64,000 bases of DNA from Hyparrhenia diplandra (Eukaryota; Streptophyta; Magnoliopsida; Poales; Poaceae): assembly GCA_015847255.1 (NCBI GenBank), contig JADLZK010008219.1, positions 496,001-560,000 on the forward strand. Reading direction: 5' to 3'. Made by a program: the position numbers and the translations under genes. Below the pieces are notes generated by a model. The model did not search any database and was not told where the DNA came from. It saw only the letters and a program-made list of their open reading frames with translations. Position 1 is the stretch's first letter. Every line of letters begins with the position of its first letter. This document shows, in pieces, positions 24,076 to 34,460 of the stretch.

Positions 24076-24669
24076 ATGGACGGCGAAGCAGCTCGCCACG
24101 GGAACGGCGCGTGGGAGATCGTCCTGGTCGGGCCAGACCCGACCACAGCATGGTCCAACCGCTACGTGAAGCTTTTCCTGCTGTGGTCGGCCGCCATCGC
24201 GGTGTCCGCGGCGCTCTACGTCTTCGCCGGCTACATCTGGGGCTCCGTCGCCACGGCCGCGTTCCTGGTGGCCGGGTGCTGGATCACGTGCTGCTACCTC
24301 AAGGCTGCGGCGCCGGCGCCAGAGCCGCCGCCGCTGCTCCCGGTGGTGGTGGGGCAGGCCAACGGCGGCGGCGGCGGCGGCGGTCTTAGCCAGGCGGAGA
24401 TAGAGGCCATCCCGGTGTTCGAGTACCTCCGGAAGGATATGGCGGTGCCGGCGGAGCAGTGCGCGGTGTGCATCAACGTCGTGCGAGACGGGGAGGCGGT
24501 GCGGCGGCTGCCGGCGTGCGCGCACACGTTCCACGCGCCGTGCATCGACGGGTGGCTGCGCGCGCACGCCACCTGCCCGATGTGCCGTGCCGACGTCAAG
24601 GTTGTGGCTGCTGCTGTGGGGCTGCCGCCGGTGCCGGCAGAGTCGTCGTCGATCGGCAGTGTAGTATAG
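24076..24669 (+). CDS. RING-H2 finger E3 ubiquitin ligase, ATL type
   Basis: A single-exon protein of 197 residues. Two hydrophobic segments (about 33-51 and 55-75) predict membrane anchoring. A proline-rich linker and a glycine run (97-103) follow, then GLSQAEIEAIPVFEY (103-117), the position of the ATL 'GLD' motif. The RING-H2 is complete: C129, C132, C148, H150, H153, C156, C167 and C170, with W160 and P168 at the usual E2-contact positions (spacing C-x2-C-x15-C-x1-H-x2-H-x2-C-x10-C-x2-C). Such proteins transfer ubiquitin from an E2 to substrates at endomembranes or the plasma membrane, and many respond to elicitors. The substrate is unknown. The intronless structure and very GC-rich codons are usual for grass ATL genes. 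The ATG at 24076 follows a TATA box and has a good context ('tccATGg'). Confidence 0.92.
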   Translation: MDGEAARHGNGAWEIVLVGPDPTTAWSNRYVKLFLLWSAAIAVSAALYVFAGYIWGSVATAAFLVAGCWITCCYLKAAAPAPEPPPLLPVVVGQANGGGGGGGLSQAEIEAIPVFEYLRKDMAVPAEQCAVCINVVRDGEAVRRLPACAHTFHAPCIDGWLRAHATCPMCRADVKVVAAAVGLPPVPAESSSIGSVV

Positions 24670-25820
24670 TAGGTTACTCGGCTTGTGCTGCGTCATGTAG
24701 TACGTTGAAAACCGTTTCATGTGTCCAGCATGCTCTTCACCATTTCTGCTTAATTTAGAGTTACTACTATATATATATAGTAGTTGGGAATCGGAATTTT
24801 GACATAAAAAATACTACGTGGTGCTTATCATACTGGAGTTTGTCTCTAAAAAAAACTCGTGTCGTGGTGGTTTTTGGGTTATGAACTCCCATATGGTTTC
24901 AGAGATGGCTCTACTATATATATCTGCTGCGCTGTGATATGACATTTTATCTGTTGACTTTGGTTATAGACAGGGCATTGCCTTATAATTCTAAAAAAAA
25001 TTTACTACGTGTGGTAGCATTGGCTATTATAAAATCATGAACATTTGCCACAAACAACACCGCAACAATTTAAATATGGTTATACAATTATATGCACCGG
25101 ATGATTGAGGCCTACTCGGCATCTATTGTTCGCGCTATGCTCTAACTCAGTAGTTTGATTGGACCCTACAACTGAGTGGGCACCGTATATGATCCAGTCC
25201 GACTGTGAAACACCTGTCATCCGGTGAAGCTCTGACCCTTGTGCAGTGGGGAGCCAAATTTTTACAGCGGGATATTCCACGTACAAAAAAATCAATACAA
25301 ATATGCTATATACCGGGTGGCCGACCATAAGTTCATAACATATTTTTTTAGATGAAGGATGTTTTTCAATGTAGCCTCTAAATCCACAAATGGATATATA
25401 TAGCCAAAACATTACAAGCGTTCTTAAACTCTAAATCTTCAGATGCCAGATTGTACAAAACAAGAAAAAAGGATAGAAACAAAGCAAGAAAACTAGAAGA
25501 TCAAGCTTAAATCTTCTTCTTTCGCCCCGCTCTAATCTTGTAGCAAACACCAATCCATCATATCTCTTGTCTACTTAGAAACTTGATGTTCGAATCATCG
25601 GTTGCCTGTCAGCTCTGTTCATTTCTCGACACGGGAGGGATCACTCTCGTAAGGACTCCATAGCGACGCCCCAGCAGGAGAGCATCATCAAGATGCCGAC
25701 GCGTTGCCCGAACCCACAAATCAGTTCTTCGGTTGACGACTACAGCGGTGAGGGGAAATCAAGCGTACAAAGGAGCTTAGAGGGGGCCGAGGGGAGCTAG
25801 GTAGGGGTGACTGCTAAGGT
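24670..25820. other. 3' flank of RING gene and intergenic
   Basis: Holds 'tatatatatag' runs and AT-rich DNA. A 110-codon minus frame at 25080-25412 has no recognised domain and I do not call it. No gene supported. Confidence 0.4.
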
Positions 25821-25824
25821 ATAG

Positions 25825-26400
25825 TTGAAAGGTCCTAAATGGCTAGAGTAGGGTGAATATTATAATAATTTTTTGTGCAAAACACTAGAGCGCAAAGTGT
25901 TAGATAACTAAATGACGACACGCAAAGTTTTTTCTCTAGCTCTAATTTGTGTTGCAAGACACACCCTACCATCTACTAGTTGCTACGATCTCTAAATCCA
26001 CACAATGAAAGGTTATGTCACCACTTGACTAACTAGTGAGCTAGCTAAAAAGAGAGATACAACTACTTACAATTAGTGCTACTCAACTAAGCAAGGTAAA
26101 CTAACACTACACGAGATATGAACTAAAAAATGTGTAAAGGGGCTAGTGTAGGAGTGATATAGCGAGCCAACAAGAGACAAATCAATCAAAAATACCAAAC
26201 TGATGACACAATGATTTCTCCCGGTTCAATTCCTTGCCGGCAATCTAGTTGATTCCCCGTTCTGATGACACACTCACTTTGGAGATCCCATGTTAATAGG
26301 AACCACGCCCAGCCCAACACTTGGACACCATAAGAACCAACATAAATGAGGGTACACAAGTCACGGCGATGATCCACTAGAGTAAGTTTTCGCAATCTCC
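25825..26400. mobile_element. Possible Copia-type LTR remnant
   Basis: 'ttgaaaggtcctaaatggct' followed by 'agggtgaatattataataat' resembles repeated LTR-like sequence familiar from grass genomes ('...ctagaggggggtgaatag'). No second LTR, PBS or coding domain is visible, and its right edge runs into the inverted-repeat arm. Based on recalled similarity only. Confidence 0.35.
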
Positions 26401-27498
26401 CAAGGGGACTAGGTCAAGAACCCCTCACAACATCCACAATTGGAGCCGAGCACATAAGAACAAGCATCGTATGTGATGGAAATTTTTGGATAGAATATAA
26501 TCAAACCCAGAGAACTATATGAATGTTAGAAAACAATGAGGAATTTGAAAAACACAGAAAAAAAAAACAGAATTCGTTTGCCATGACTAGCCCTTAGCCG
26601 AGAGATAAAACTATAATCAAATTTTACTAAAAACAAGCGTAATTCATGATTCCAAAACAATCCATCCTGTTGCGAACATATTTACACCTTGAACTTTTTT
26701 AGGGGAAAGAACATTAATGTCAATCCCATTACATCTTGAACCTAACATCATACAATTTTTATTTACTCTAAATCCAAACTCGTAAGACTAAGTCCCATTT
26801 ATTCTTAGTTTATCATGGCTTTAGTTTCTTTGAGTGATCCAAGAAAAGTCATGAAACAAATCTTAGCATACATTTTGGATGACCATTCAATCACCAAAAA
26901 CATTCAGTGTTGTAGCTTGTAGAGAATATTACTAAAAGGGTTTGTATATCCATGGTGCTTTTTTGTTGGTTCAATTTTTTTTTATTTGGCTTGTTCATAA
27001 TCCTAGTCGCTTCTTGGAACACACCCCTTGACAACGCAACGAAGTGATGGACATATCAGAAGACGGATTGACGATGTTAAGTTATGTATTAATTGGTTTA
27101 TAACAATAGTTTCATGTCATGATTGGACCATTGAGCAATTTGTGTTTAAAGAGATCACGCGTAAATTCAACTTCTATTATGACATGCTGCATAATAAGGA
27201 TGCTTTATAGATTCTGATATACATACATGTATGAGAAGTTTATATATTATATAAAAAACCAAAAGTACACCGCCTTCTAGATGAAGGTCGTTGACAATAC
27301 TATTACAAAAACAATGTTGTGCTATATAGCTCCACAGCAAACACACGCGGGAGGAGAACATAGCATATAATTTATTTCGTGGTAGCCTACCACAAAATAA
27401 CCAAAGAAATGAACTTTTGGCATGCTCGTCTTGTGCTCTTGGCCTCTCACAAAAGATTATTGTAGAGGTAAATCGATATGTGGCACGGAGAAGATCAC

Positions 27499-27850
27499 TC
27501 AGACCTGTTCGCCGGTGTTGAATTGATCGCCAGGCTTAAAGCCAGCTGGGATGACATTGTCGATAACACGGTAGCCACCAGCCTTGGCAGCGAAGCGGAA
27601 AGAGATCGGTCCCTCAACCGGCGTCTTGCTCGAGGATAAAGGTGTCGGGAAATGCCTCCTTGAGGTCGTCGGTGAAATCCGTTGCGCCCTTGGGCTTGAT
27701 CGCCACCTCGGAGATCTTGACGTTGGTGTCGATGCATATTTTGGTGGCGGTGGTGTCGGCACCGATGGTGAGGACCAGTGGGGTGGTGCACGAGCCGACG
27801 GCAAACAGTGCCGCTAACGCCACCGCTGCGAGCAGGAAGGAGGAGGCCAT
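27499..27850 (-). pseudogene. Group 2/3 pollen-allergen-like secreted protein, left-arm copy, frameshifted
   Basis: Starts with a signal peptide (MASSFLLAAVALAALFAVGS, residues 1-20), then a small beta-rich domain related to the expansin C-terminal domain (CBM63) of grass group 2/3 allergens. The frame ends early at 'TFILEQDAG'. The rest continues in another frame as 'PVEGPISFRF', 'GGYRVIDNVIPAGFKPGDQF' and the end 'NTGEQV'. Compared with the other arm, two bases ('ag') are missing at about 27636. As read it would make a 78-residue truncated product. The family is secreted to the cell wall or pollen coat and its exact role is not settled. Confidence 0.82.
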
Positions 27851-27952
27851 CGTTGAGCTAGCAAGTAAGGTGGCAGAAGAACTTATTTGTTTATTGGAGA
27901 GGGATGGATGGATGTGTGTGGCGATTGATGCTGTAGCTGCCCGCTGCGTAGG

Positions 27953-27959
27953 TATTTAT
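27953..27959 (-). promoter_or_regulatory. TATA box of left-arm allergen-like gene
   Basis: 'ataaata' on the minus strand, about 105 bases upstream of the ATG. The same motif in the same context ('cacccataaatac') precedes the other two copies. Confidence 0.6.
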
Positions 27960-28290
27960 GGGTGGCGGAGCCAAGCAAACTAGGCATGGACGTACGGTAA
28001 GCCCCATGGATCGCTGGCTGCCTTGTTTTTGTGCGGACAATTGTTCAACTGCCACAAATAGATTAGACCAGTTATTCCCTGAAGTCTGGTTGTCCGTCAA
28101 ATGAAGTGCAGGACATGCAGACCTCTCAGAAAGCACAGGCATGGCAACCCTCAACTCTTTTATAGTACTATTTTTCGACAAGTCACTATTCCTCACTTAA
28201 ACAAATTTACTATGCGTTGTTTCAAAAAACTATACAACGAACGCTCATTTCATAACTCAAATTTGTTAACTTTTTTTTACCTATACTCAT

Positions 28291-29478
28291 CGCTACCAGA
28301 ACTCCCACCGTTGCCCAAACCTTTACCGAGTGTACTATTGCCGGCCCTAGGCCAAGAGCCCTGTGCCTCAAACAAAGCACACGGCAAAAAAAAACACACG
28401 CGCGCGCTTTGCCATGTGTTTCTTTTGCACTCGTCGTGTGTCTTTTTGGCCTCTGCATATTTTGCGGTGTGTTTTTTTTTATGACTCGGCAGAGATACAT
28501 TTTTTCCGTGTGTGTCATTTTTGTCCCTCGGCAAATCAGTTTTTTTAAAGCACTTTTTGAAGCAACAAATTAATTCAAATCAAAAAAATTTCAACTACGA
28601 AGTTGTATAACTTCTCAATATCTGCATATTTTACTTTGGTCATTTATTCATTTGACAAAGCGATAGTAACATTGTTCTCAAAATCTACATCTCTCATATT
28701 TCTCGTATGCACTACAATAGAGATATATAATATTTGTAAACAGTATTACTACCACTATGTCGGATGAACAAACGACCACAACAAACTTCGTAGATCTTGA
28801 CAAGTTATGAAACTTTACAGATTGACAACGTTTTGATTTGAAATCATCTTGTTATGCAAACCTACGAATTTCAAAAAAAATTAAATGTGAATTTTTTAAA
28901 TGACCATGGATGGAAAAACAACAAAAATGACAATTGTATATCTCAACAAGTTATGAATCGACAATTTGTTGATTTGAAATCATCTTATCATCTCAAACTA
29001 CGTTTCAATTTCTCAAATTTGAAATCCAAATTTTGTAAATGATCACAGACGGAGAAACTTCCTAAATGAAAATGGTAGATATTGAGAAGTTTTGAAACTT
29101 TATAGTTGTGAACTTTTTTATTTCAATTCGTTTATGGACTCAAACAACCAATTTACACTCAGATTTGTATAATATGTGGGGAACCAAAAGAGAATCTAGA
29201 CATGAGTGACAATGTGGTGTAGTGGTAGAGAGGGTATATGTGAGAAGGAGACGCCACCGGATCGAATCCTGACCACTGTGTAGAACATGAATTTTATGTG
29301 GAAAACGGTGTGACTTGCAACTTACATTTTACTAAGTGTTTTTTTGGGTTTTTCGATTTAAATTTTGTCGAAAGTGTTTTTTTATTTGCCGAGTGTTTTT
29401 GGCACTCGGCAGAGAGGCCTTCGCCATCATAGGCTTTGCCGAAAGTGCCCGTGGCAAAGAGCCTGAGTCTTGGTAGTG
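28291..29478. mobile_element. Non-autonomous CACTA element, 1188 bp
   Basis: The right end, read in reverse, begins 'cactaccaagactcaggctc'; the left end begins 'cgctaccagaactcccaccg'. These are matching terminal inverted repeats, with the left first bases mutated. Subterminal 'tttgccgagtg' and 'cactcggcaaag' motifs are typical of grass CACTA elements. The flanking trinucleotides are 'cat' (28288-28290) and 'aat' (29479-29481). The paralogous site at 42343-42345 is an uninterrupted 'aat' in 'aacactaatctaag', giving a natural empty site. No transposase frame exists; the interior is AT-rich with diverged direct repeats around 'tttgaaatcatctt'. Confidence 0.85.
29208..29277 (+). other. tRNA-like segment inside the CACTA element
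   Basis: 'ggtgtagtggtagag' resembles a tRNA D-arm and A box, and 'ggatcgaatcctg' resembles a T-arm and B box, about 35 bases apart as in tRNAs. The T-stem is imperfect and no acceptor stem can be paired, so this is a decayed tRNA or tRNA-derived SINE head, not a functional tRNA gene. Confidence 0.4.
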
Positions 29479-29731
29479 AATCTAAGTATATTGCAATCTA
29501 TATCTCCTCTATCTGTCTATATTATCATCATCATTAGCAAATTTCATACTATAAGAAAAAGAGCGAAAAGAACATAAGAATAACATCCAACCAACTGGGT
29601 CCCCCAGCAATTGTCTATCTTATGGATTTATTTCAATTCAGTTTTAACCCAATGAGAAATAATCCCTTTGAATAATGTATTCTATTTTAATTTTCTCCAA
29701 CCGAACCAAACACATGGTTTCTTCTCCATAG

Positions 29732-30019
29732 CCAAAGAGCCCCTAGCCCAATGGTTAGAGCCACTTTGAGACACTCCACAAGTCTGGGTTCGACTCCGTG
29801 GGGGGAGCGAATTTTCAGAATTTTCGTGTGGTTAAAAAAACCTCCTCGCCTCGTCCCATGGTCAAAAGCACAGGGTCCCGCCCCGGTTCTCACCGGGTAA
29901 CGGTGCCCTTGTGTCGGGGTGGGGGTTCGGTGGGTTTTCTCGACCTGCGTGAGAAGGTCTTCTTCTTAAGCACAAAATGTCCGGGGCTAGTCTTAGTCCC
30001 CCGTGGGTCGAGTTTTTTC
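29732..30019 (+). mobile_element. tRNA-derived SINE, Au-like, 288 bp
   Basis: The 5' head has the pol III boxes 'tagcccaatggttag' (A box) and 'gggttcgactcc' (B box). The body has 'tgagaaggtcttcttcttaa' and the 3' end is T-rich ('gggtcgagttttttc'), as in Au-type grass SINEs. It is flanked by a perfect 9-bp target duplication 'tctccatag' at 29723-29731 and 30020-30028. It inserted in the spacer of the large inverted repeat. Confidence 0.85.
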
Positions 30020-30059
30020 TCTCCATAGAATGATAATTCGATATAATCACTAAGCTCTC

Positions 30060-31420
30060 ATATGTGATTGGAGTATATCATACTCAGTCTAGCAAGTCCC
30101 TCTGTCGCGGATATGATAACTAGGGTACCATAAACGGGTCCATCGTGGAGATCGACGACCCAATAACACGGGCCAAATCCCACAGAAGGATAAGGTTGAT
30201 CCCAGCCGGACCCCGACGAAGCTAAACATCCTGCCTAAGCTTTAGGTCTCAAGCCTTGGCTGCCCTAGTTTGCCCGAGGGACGCCACGAGCAAGATAAAG
30301 CATGCTAAAGGCTGAACGGGTGCCTTGGCCCACCCGACACGAAAGGACGAATGTACGCCATAGTGCTCTCCGTACCTGTCCCTATACGGGGTAATACGCA
30401 AGGGACATGACCGGTTTTAGAGCTAGACACACTAGGCATACGATTACTCATTGGTTAGATTTATAAACACCGATAGTTGGCGCGCTAGGTAGGATCGATC
30501 TAGTGTATCAACAAGCTTGAAATGGCTGACCCCCAAAGTTCGCTTCACTTTGGGTTCCCACATCCACTGGAAACCTCAACTTCACTCCCATGGGGAAGGA
30601 CAACGACTTGGTCCTACTCCCACCCAACGTTCATGCCGGCATCACCGTCGGGCCAACGTTCAGCTTCTAGTTACGCACATCCATGCTCTGAGCCCTGGGT
30701 AGCACTCACCCCAGCACCCTCACGCGCGCACGAGGGTAAAGCTTCATCCCAACATTGCCGGGGAATAAAGGCAACAATGGACCGAGACGTCACCCCCCCC
30801 ATTTTCCCTCACCGATCCCGATGCGGTTTGTCTAGGAATCAGACCCATGCTACCTTTGGACCGGAGCATTTTGGGGACCGGTGTCATCACCCAAGCCTCC
30901 ACTTCGCTGGCCCCTCGACACAATTATTCCAGAAACGCTGGCCCAACACTACCTTAGGATCCAAGCATCCTCACGATAGGCACTGATATCTCAATCACAC
31001 CCTCATAGACACCTCTAAACCACCCGTGTCAAAGCAACCTTGCCTCGACCATCATAGACGCACCACGCACCTTGATTGGCTAATGGCCGAAGACATGCTG
31101 GCAAAGCTTTCCGCACGTTGACTGTGGGCCTTTGCCGAGCTCCGCGAGATGACTAAGGCTCCCTCCGGTGCCAATGAAGGCGACAACAAATCCTATCTCA
31201 TGGGCCCTGGACTTCACCACGAGAAAGTTGTGCACCATTTCGTGAATGGTGACCGCAACCCTTGTAGGACGGCCACAGTTTTTAGCGAAGATAGCTACGA
31301 CCCCCATGCGGTCGCAGTACAAAAAAAGATGGGGACACCCTTCGACATCAACTACCACTTCAGTCTAGTTTATCCTTTCACCCTACATCTCCCCATCCGT
31401 AATTTACTTTTCCTTTGAAT
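30060..31420 (+). mobile_element. Probable LTR-retrotransposon 5' region and gag-like remnant
   Basis: 'gttggcgcgctaggtagg' (30476-30493) is the kind of sequence that follows the primer site in grass Gypsy elements. A frame starts soon after (ATG 30522, MADPQSSLHFGFPHP, 154 codons), rich in Pro, Ser and His. No protease, RT or integrase is visible and no LTR pair was found. Beyond 31,140 another frame (89 codons) has no recognised domain. Confidence 0.4.
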
Positions 31421-31489
31421 GTTTTAGCATATAAGTATCGTGACTTACCTATATTTCTCCCTATAATTGTTCATTCCACTCGTATATTA

Positions 31490-31617
31490 TTGGCTAGCTA
31501 GCTAAGAAGTAGAATTTATTCCATGTAAATCACTAGACATAGCGGTCATAGCTAGTTCAGGGCTAGTTTAGAAACTAGTTATAGCTCTAGCGGGGCTAGA
31601 GGGATCCAAACAGGGTC
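31490..31617. mobile_element. Possible end of a DNA transposon or MITE
   Basis: 'gctagagggatccaaacagg' next to 'gtc' at 31617 looks like a terminal sequence; many grass MITEs begin 'ccctgtttggatcc' in the other direction. It abuts the inner end of the right arm exactly. The other terminus was not found. Confidence 0.3.
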
Positions 31618-31883
31618 ATAGTAAATTTGTGTAAGTGAGGAATAGTGACTTGTGACGTATTTTACTCGAAAAATAGTACTATAAAAAGTTGAGGGTTGCC
31701 ATGCATGTGCTTTCTGAGAGGTCTGCATGTCCTGCACTTCATTTGACGGACAACCAGACTTCAGGGAATAACTGGTCTAATCTATTTGTGGCAGTTGAAC
31801 AATTGTCCGCACAAAAACAAGGCAGCCAGCGATCCATGGGGCTTACCGTACGTCCATGCCTAGTTTGCTTGGCTCCGCCACCC

Positions 31884-31890
31884 ATAAATA
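31884..31890 (+). promoter_or_regulatory. TATA box of right-arm allergen-like gene
   Basis: 'ataaata' about 105 bases before the ATG at 31993. Context identical to the left arm. Confidence 0.6.
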
Positions 31891-31992
31891 CCTACGCAGC
31901 GGGCAGCTACACCATCAATCTCCACACACATCCATCCATCCCTCTCCAATAAACAAATAAGTTCTTCTGCCACCTTACTTGCTAGCTCAACG

Positions 31993-32345
31993 ATGGCCTC
32001 CTCCTTCCTGCTCGCAGCGGTGGCGTTGGCGGCACTGTTTGCCGTCGGCTCGTGCACCACGCCGCTGGTCCTCACCATCGGTGCCGACACCACCGCCACC
32101 AAAATATGCATCGACACCAACGTCAAGATCTCCGAGGTGGCGATCAAGCCCAAGGGCGCCACGGATTTCACCGACGACCTCAAGGAGGCGTTTCCCGACA
32201 CCTTTATCCTCGAGAGCAAGACGCGGTTGAGGGACCCATCTCTTTCCGCTTCGCTGCCAAGGCTGGTGGCTACCGTGTTATCGACAATGTCATCCCTGCT
32301 GGCTTTAAGCCTGGCGATCAATTCAACACTGGCGAACAGGTCTGA
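31993..32345 (+). pseudogene. Group 2/3 pollen-allergen-like secreted protein, right-arm copy, frameshifted
   Basis: The same protein as the left-arm copy for its first 70 or so residues: signal peptide, then LTIGADTTATKICIDTNVK and ISEVAIKPKGATDF. It loses frame at about 32226, where one C is missing in 'acgcggttgag' (the left arm has 'acgccggttgag'). The original end continues in another frame to 'NTGEQV' at 32345; the shifted frame instead runs on to 32397. The lesion is about 12 bases from, and different from, the one in the left arm, so the arms decayed independently or carry separate assembly errors. Confidence 0.82.
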
Positions 32346-32366
32346 GTGCTCTTCTCCGTGCCGCAT

Positions 32367-32852
32367 ATTGATTTACCTCTACAATAATCTTTTGTGAGAG
32401 GCCAAGAGCACAAGACGAGCATGCCAACAGTTCATTTTCTTTGGTTATTTTGTGGTAGGCTACCACGAAATAAATTATATGCTATGTTCTCCTCCCGCAT
32501 GTGTTGCTGTGGAGCTATATAGCACAACATTGTTTTTGTAATAGTATTGTCAACGACCTTCATCTAGAAGGCGGTGTACTTTGGTTTTTATATAATATAA
32601 ACTTCACATACATGTATGTATATCAGAATCTATAAAGCATCCTTATTATGCAGCATGTCATAATAGAAGTTGAATTTACGTGTGATCTCTTTAAACACAA
32701 ATTGCTCAATGGTCCAATCATGACATGAAACTATTGTTATAAACCAATTAATACATAACTTAACATCGTCAATCCGTCTTCTGATATGTCCATCACTTTG
32801 CGTTGTCAAGGGGTGTGTTCCAAGAAGCGACTAGGATTATGAACAAGCCAAA
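32367..32852 (+). repeat. 3' flank repeat of allergen-like gene, copy 1
   Basis: Begins 'tacctctacaataatctttt' and is repeated in direct orientation at 33445-33945. Both contain 'ggctaccacgaaataaatta', 'tcaacgaccttcatct' and 'ccaagaa' followed by 'gcgactaggatta'. Confidence 0.85.
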
Positions 32853-33444
32853 TAAAAAAAATCGAACCAACAAAAAAAGAGCACCATGGATATACAAACC
32901 CTTTTAGTAATATTCTCTACAAGCTACAACACTGAATGTTTTTGGTGATTGAATGGTCATCCAAAATGTATGCTAAGATTTGTTTCATGACTTTTCTTGG
33001 ATCACTCAAAGAAACTAAAGCCATGATAAACTAAGAATAAATGGGACTTAGTATTATGAGTTTGGATTTAGAGTAAATAAAAATTGTATGATGTTAGGTT
33101 CAAGATGTAATGGGATTGGCATTAATGTTCTTTCCCCTAAAAAAGTTCAAGGTGTAAATATGTTCACAACAGGATGGATTGTTTTGGAATCATGAATTAC
33201 GCTTGTTTTTAGTAAAATTTGATTATAGTTTTATCTCGGCTAAGGGCTAGTCATGGCAAACGAATTCCGTTTTGTTTTATGTGTGTTTTTCAAATTCCTC
33301 ATTGTTTTCTAACATTCATATAGTTCTCTGGGTTTGATTATATTCTATCCAAAAATTTCCATCACATACGATGCTTGTTCTTATGTGCTCGGCTCCAATT
33401 GTGGTGATTGTGAGGGGTTCTTGACCTAGTTCCCTTGGGAGATT

Positions 33445-33945
33445 ACCTCTACAATAATCTTTTGTGAGAGGCCAAGAGCACAAGACGAGCATGCCAAAAG
33501 TTTATTTTCTTTGGTTATTTTGTGGTAGGCTACCACGAAATAAATTATATGCTATGTTCTGCTCCCGCGTGTGTTGCTGTGGAGCTATATAGCACAACAT
33601 TGTTTATGTAATAGTATTGTCAACGACCTTCATCTAGGAGGCTGTGTACTTTGGTTTTCAAGTTAATAAACTTCTCATACATGTATGTATATCAGAATCT
33701 ATAAATCCTCTTTTTTAGAATTACACGGTACGACAACACAGACGTCCACACACGCATATGTAATAGAAGTTGAATTTACACGTGATCTTTATAAACTAGA
33801 ATTGTTCAATGGTCCCAATCATGACATGAAACTATTATCATAAACCAATTAATAAATAATTTAACTTTGAATCCGTCTTCTCATATTATCATCACTTTGT
33901 TGCATTGGTTGTGTTCCAAGAAGAAGCGACTAGGATTATATGAAC
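33445..33945 (+). repeat. 3' flank repeat of allergen-like gene, copy 2
   Basis: Direct repeat of 32367-32852 with more divergence and a short replacement around 33,715-33,765 ('acacggtacgacaac'). It lacks a gene body, so it is either the flank of a lost tandem copy or the original flank of the site into which the right arm was copied. Confidence 0.8.
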
Positions 33946-34114
33946 AATGCAAATGCTACTGTGCATTTTGATCACCGTCAAAATTGGAAGCATAATGCCA
34001 AACTCACTTTTAGTATTCAGTTTGTTTAGATCATCGGGTGTACAGTAGCATTTGTATACTAGATTGAACAACGCAATGTAAGCTGGCCAAATCCAAGAAA
34101 CTCCTAATGGTATT

Positions 34115-34460
34115 TTTTTTTTTTACACCTCTCATCCGGATACAGCCGTAGTTCGCGTACATGACACACACCTACACCTACACCACACACACGCACACCA
34201 CACACACACACACCACCTGCATACAACTAGACCTACAACCAGATATCAGGACGCATCCTTGAGATCACTAGAGTCAACGCTCGGCGACGGGCACGTCGCA
34301 GTCCCTTTTGTGGTTCCATGCGTTGAGAAGCACATCCGGCACATCGAAGATATTATTAGCGGCGTACCCGGTGAGAGACGGAGTGCGAATCACTGGGATT
34401 CGAACTCGCCGGCTGCATGCCCATCGGCTGTGCTAGCCACCCGAGCGCTGCTCGGTTCTC
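34115..34460 (-). mobile_element. tRNA-derived SINE on the minus strand, 346 bp
   Basis: Read on the minus strand, it starts 'gagaaccgagcagcgctcgg', with A box 'tggctagcacagccg' and B box 'gagttcgaatcccag', a GT-rich middle (34,160-34,215) and an A-rich 3' end (T run 34,115-34,124 on plus). The insertion is bounded by a perfect 14-bp target duplication 'ctcctaatggtatt' at 34101-34114 and 34461-34474. The length and perfection of the duplication indicate a fairly recent insertion. Confidence 0.88.

Larger units (their letters stand above)
26394..28213 (-). repeat. Large inverted repeat, left arm
   Basis: This arm is the reverse complement of 31618-33444. Outer end: 'aatctcccaaggggactagg' here against '...cccttgggagatt' at 33444. 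Inner end: 'acaaatttactat' (28201-28213) against 'atagtaaatttgt' (31618-31630). The arm carries the allergen-like gene plus about 1.1 kb of its 3' flank. Visible differences are few: single substitutions, a 14-bp gap near 28,180, and the gene indels. Confidence 0.9.
31618..33444 (+). repeat. Large inverted repeat, right arm
   Basis: Reverse complement of 26394-28213, separated from it by a 3404-base spacer. The inner end abuts a transposon-like terminus. The outer end joins directly onto a second, direct copy of the gene's 3' flank (33445-33945). Confidence 0.9.

Noticed and set aside
25080..25412. 110-codon minus frame after the RING gene
   Set aside because: No domain, no homologous copy in the window, AT-rich composition unlike the real genes here.
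27495..27804. Reading the left-arm allergen-like gene as a normal 100-residue protein from other frames
   Set aside because: These frames mix the correct C-terminal half with an out-of-frame N-terminal half; comparison with the right arm and the intact copy shows a frameshift.
29732..29810. Possible tRNA gene (A and B boxes)
   Set aside because: The boxes belong to the head of a SINE with a T-rich end and target duplication; no acceptor stem pairs.
34380..34460. Possible minus-strand tRNA gene
   Set aside because: It is the head of the SINE bounded by 14-bp repeats; the full cloverleaf does not form.
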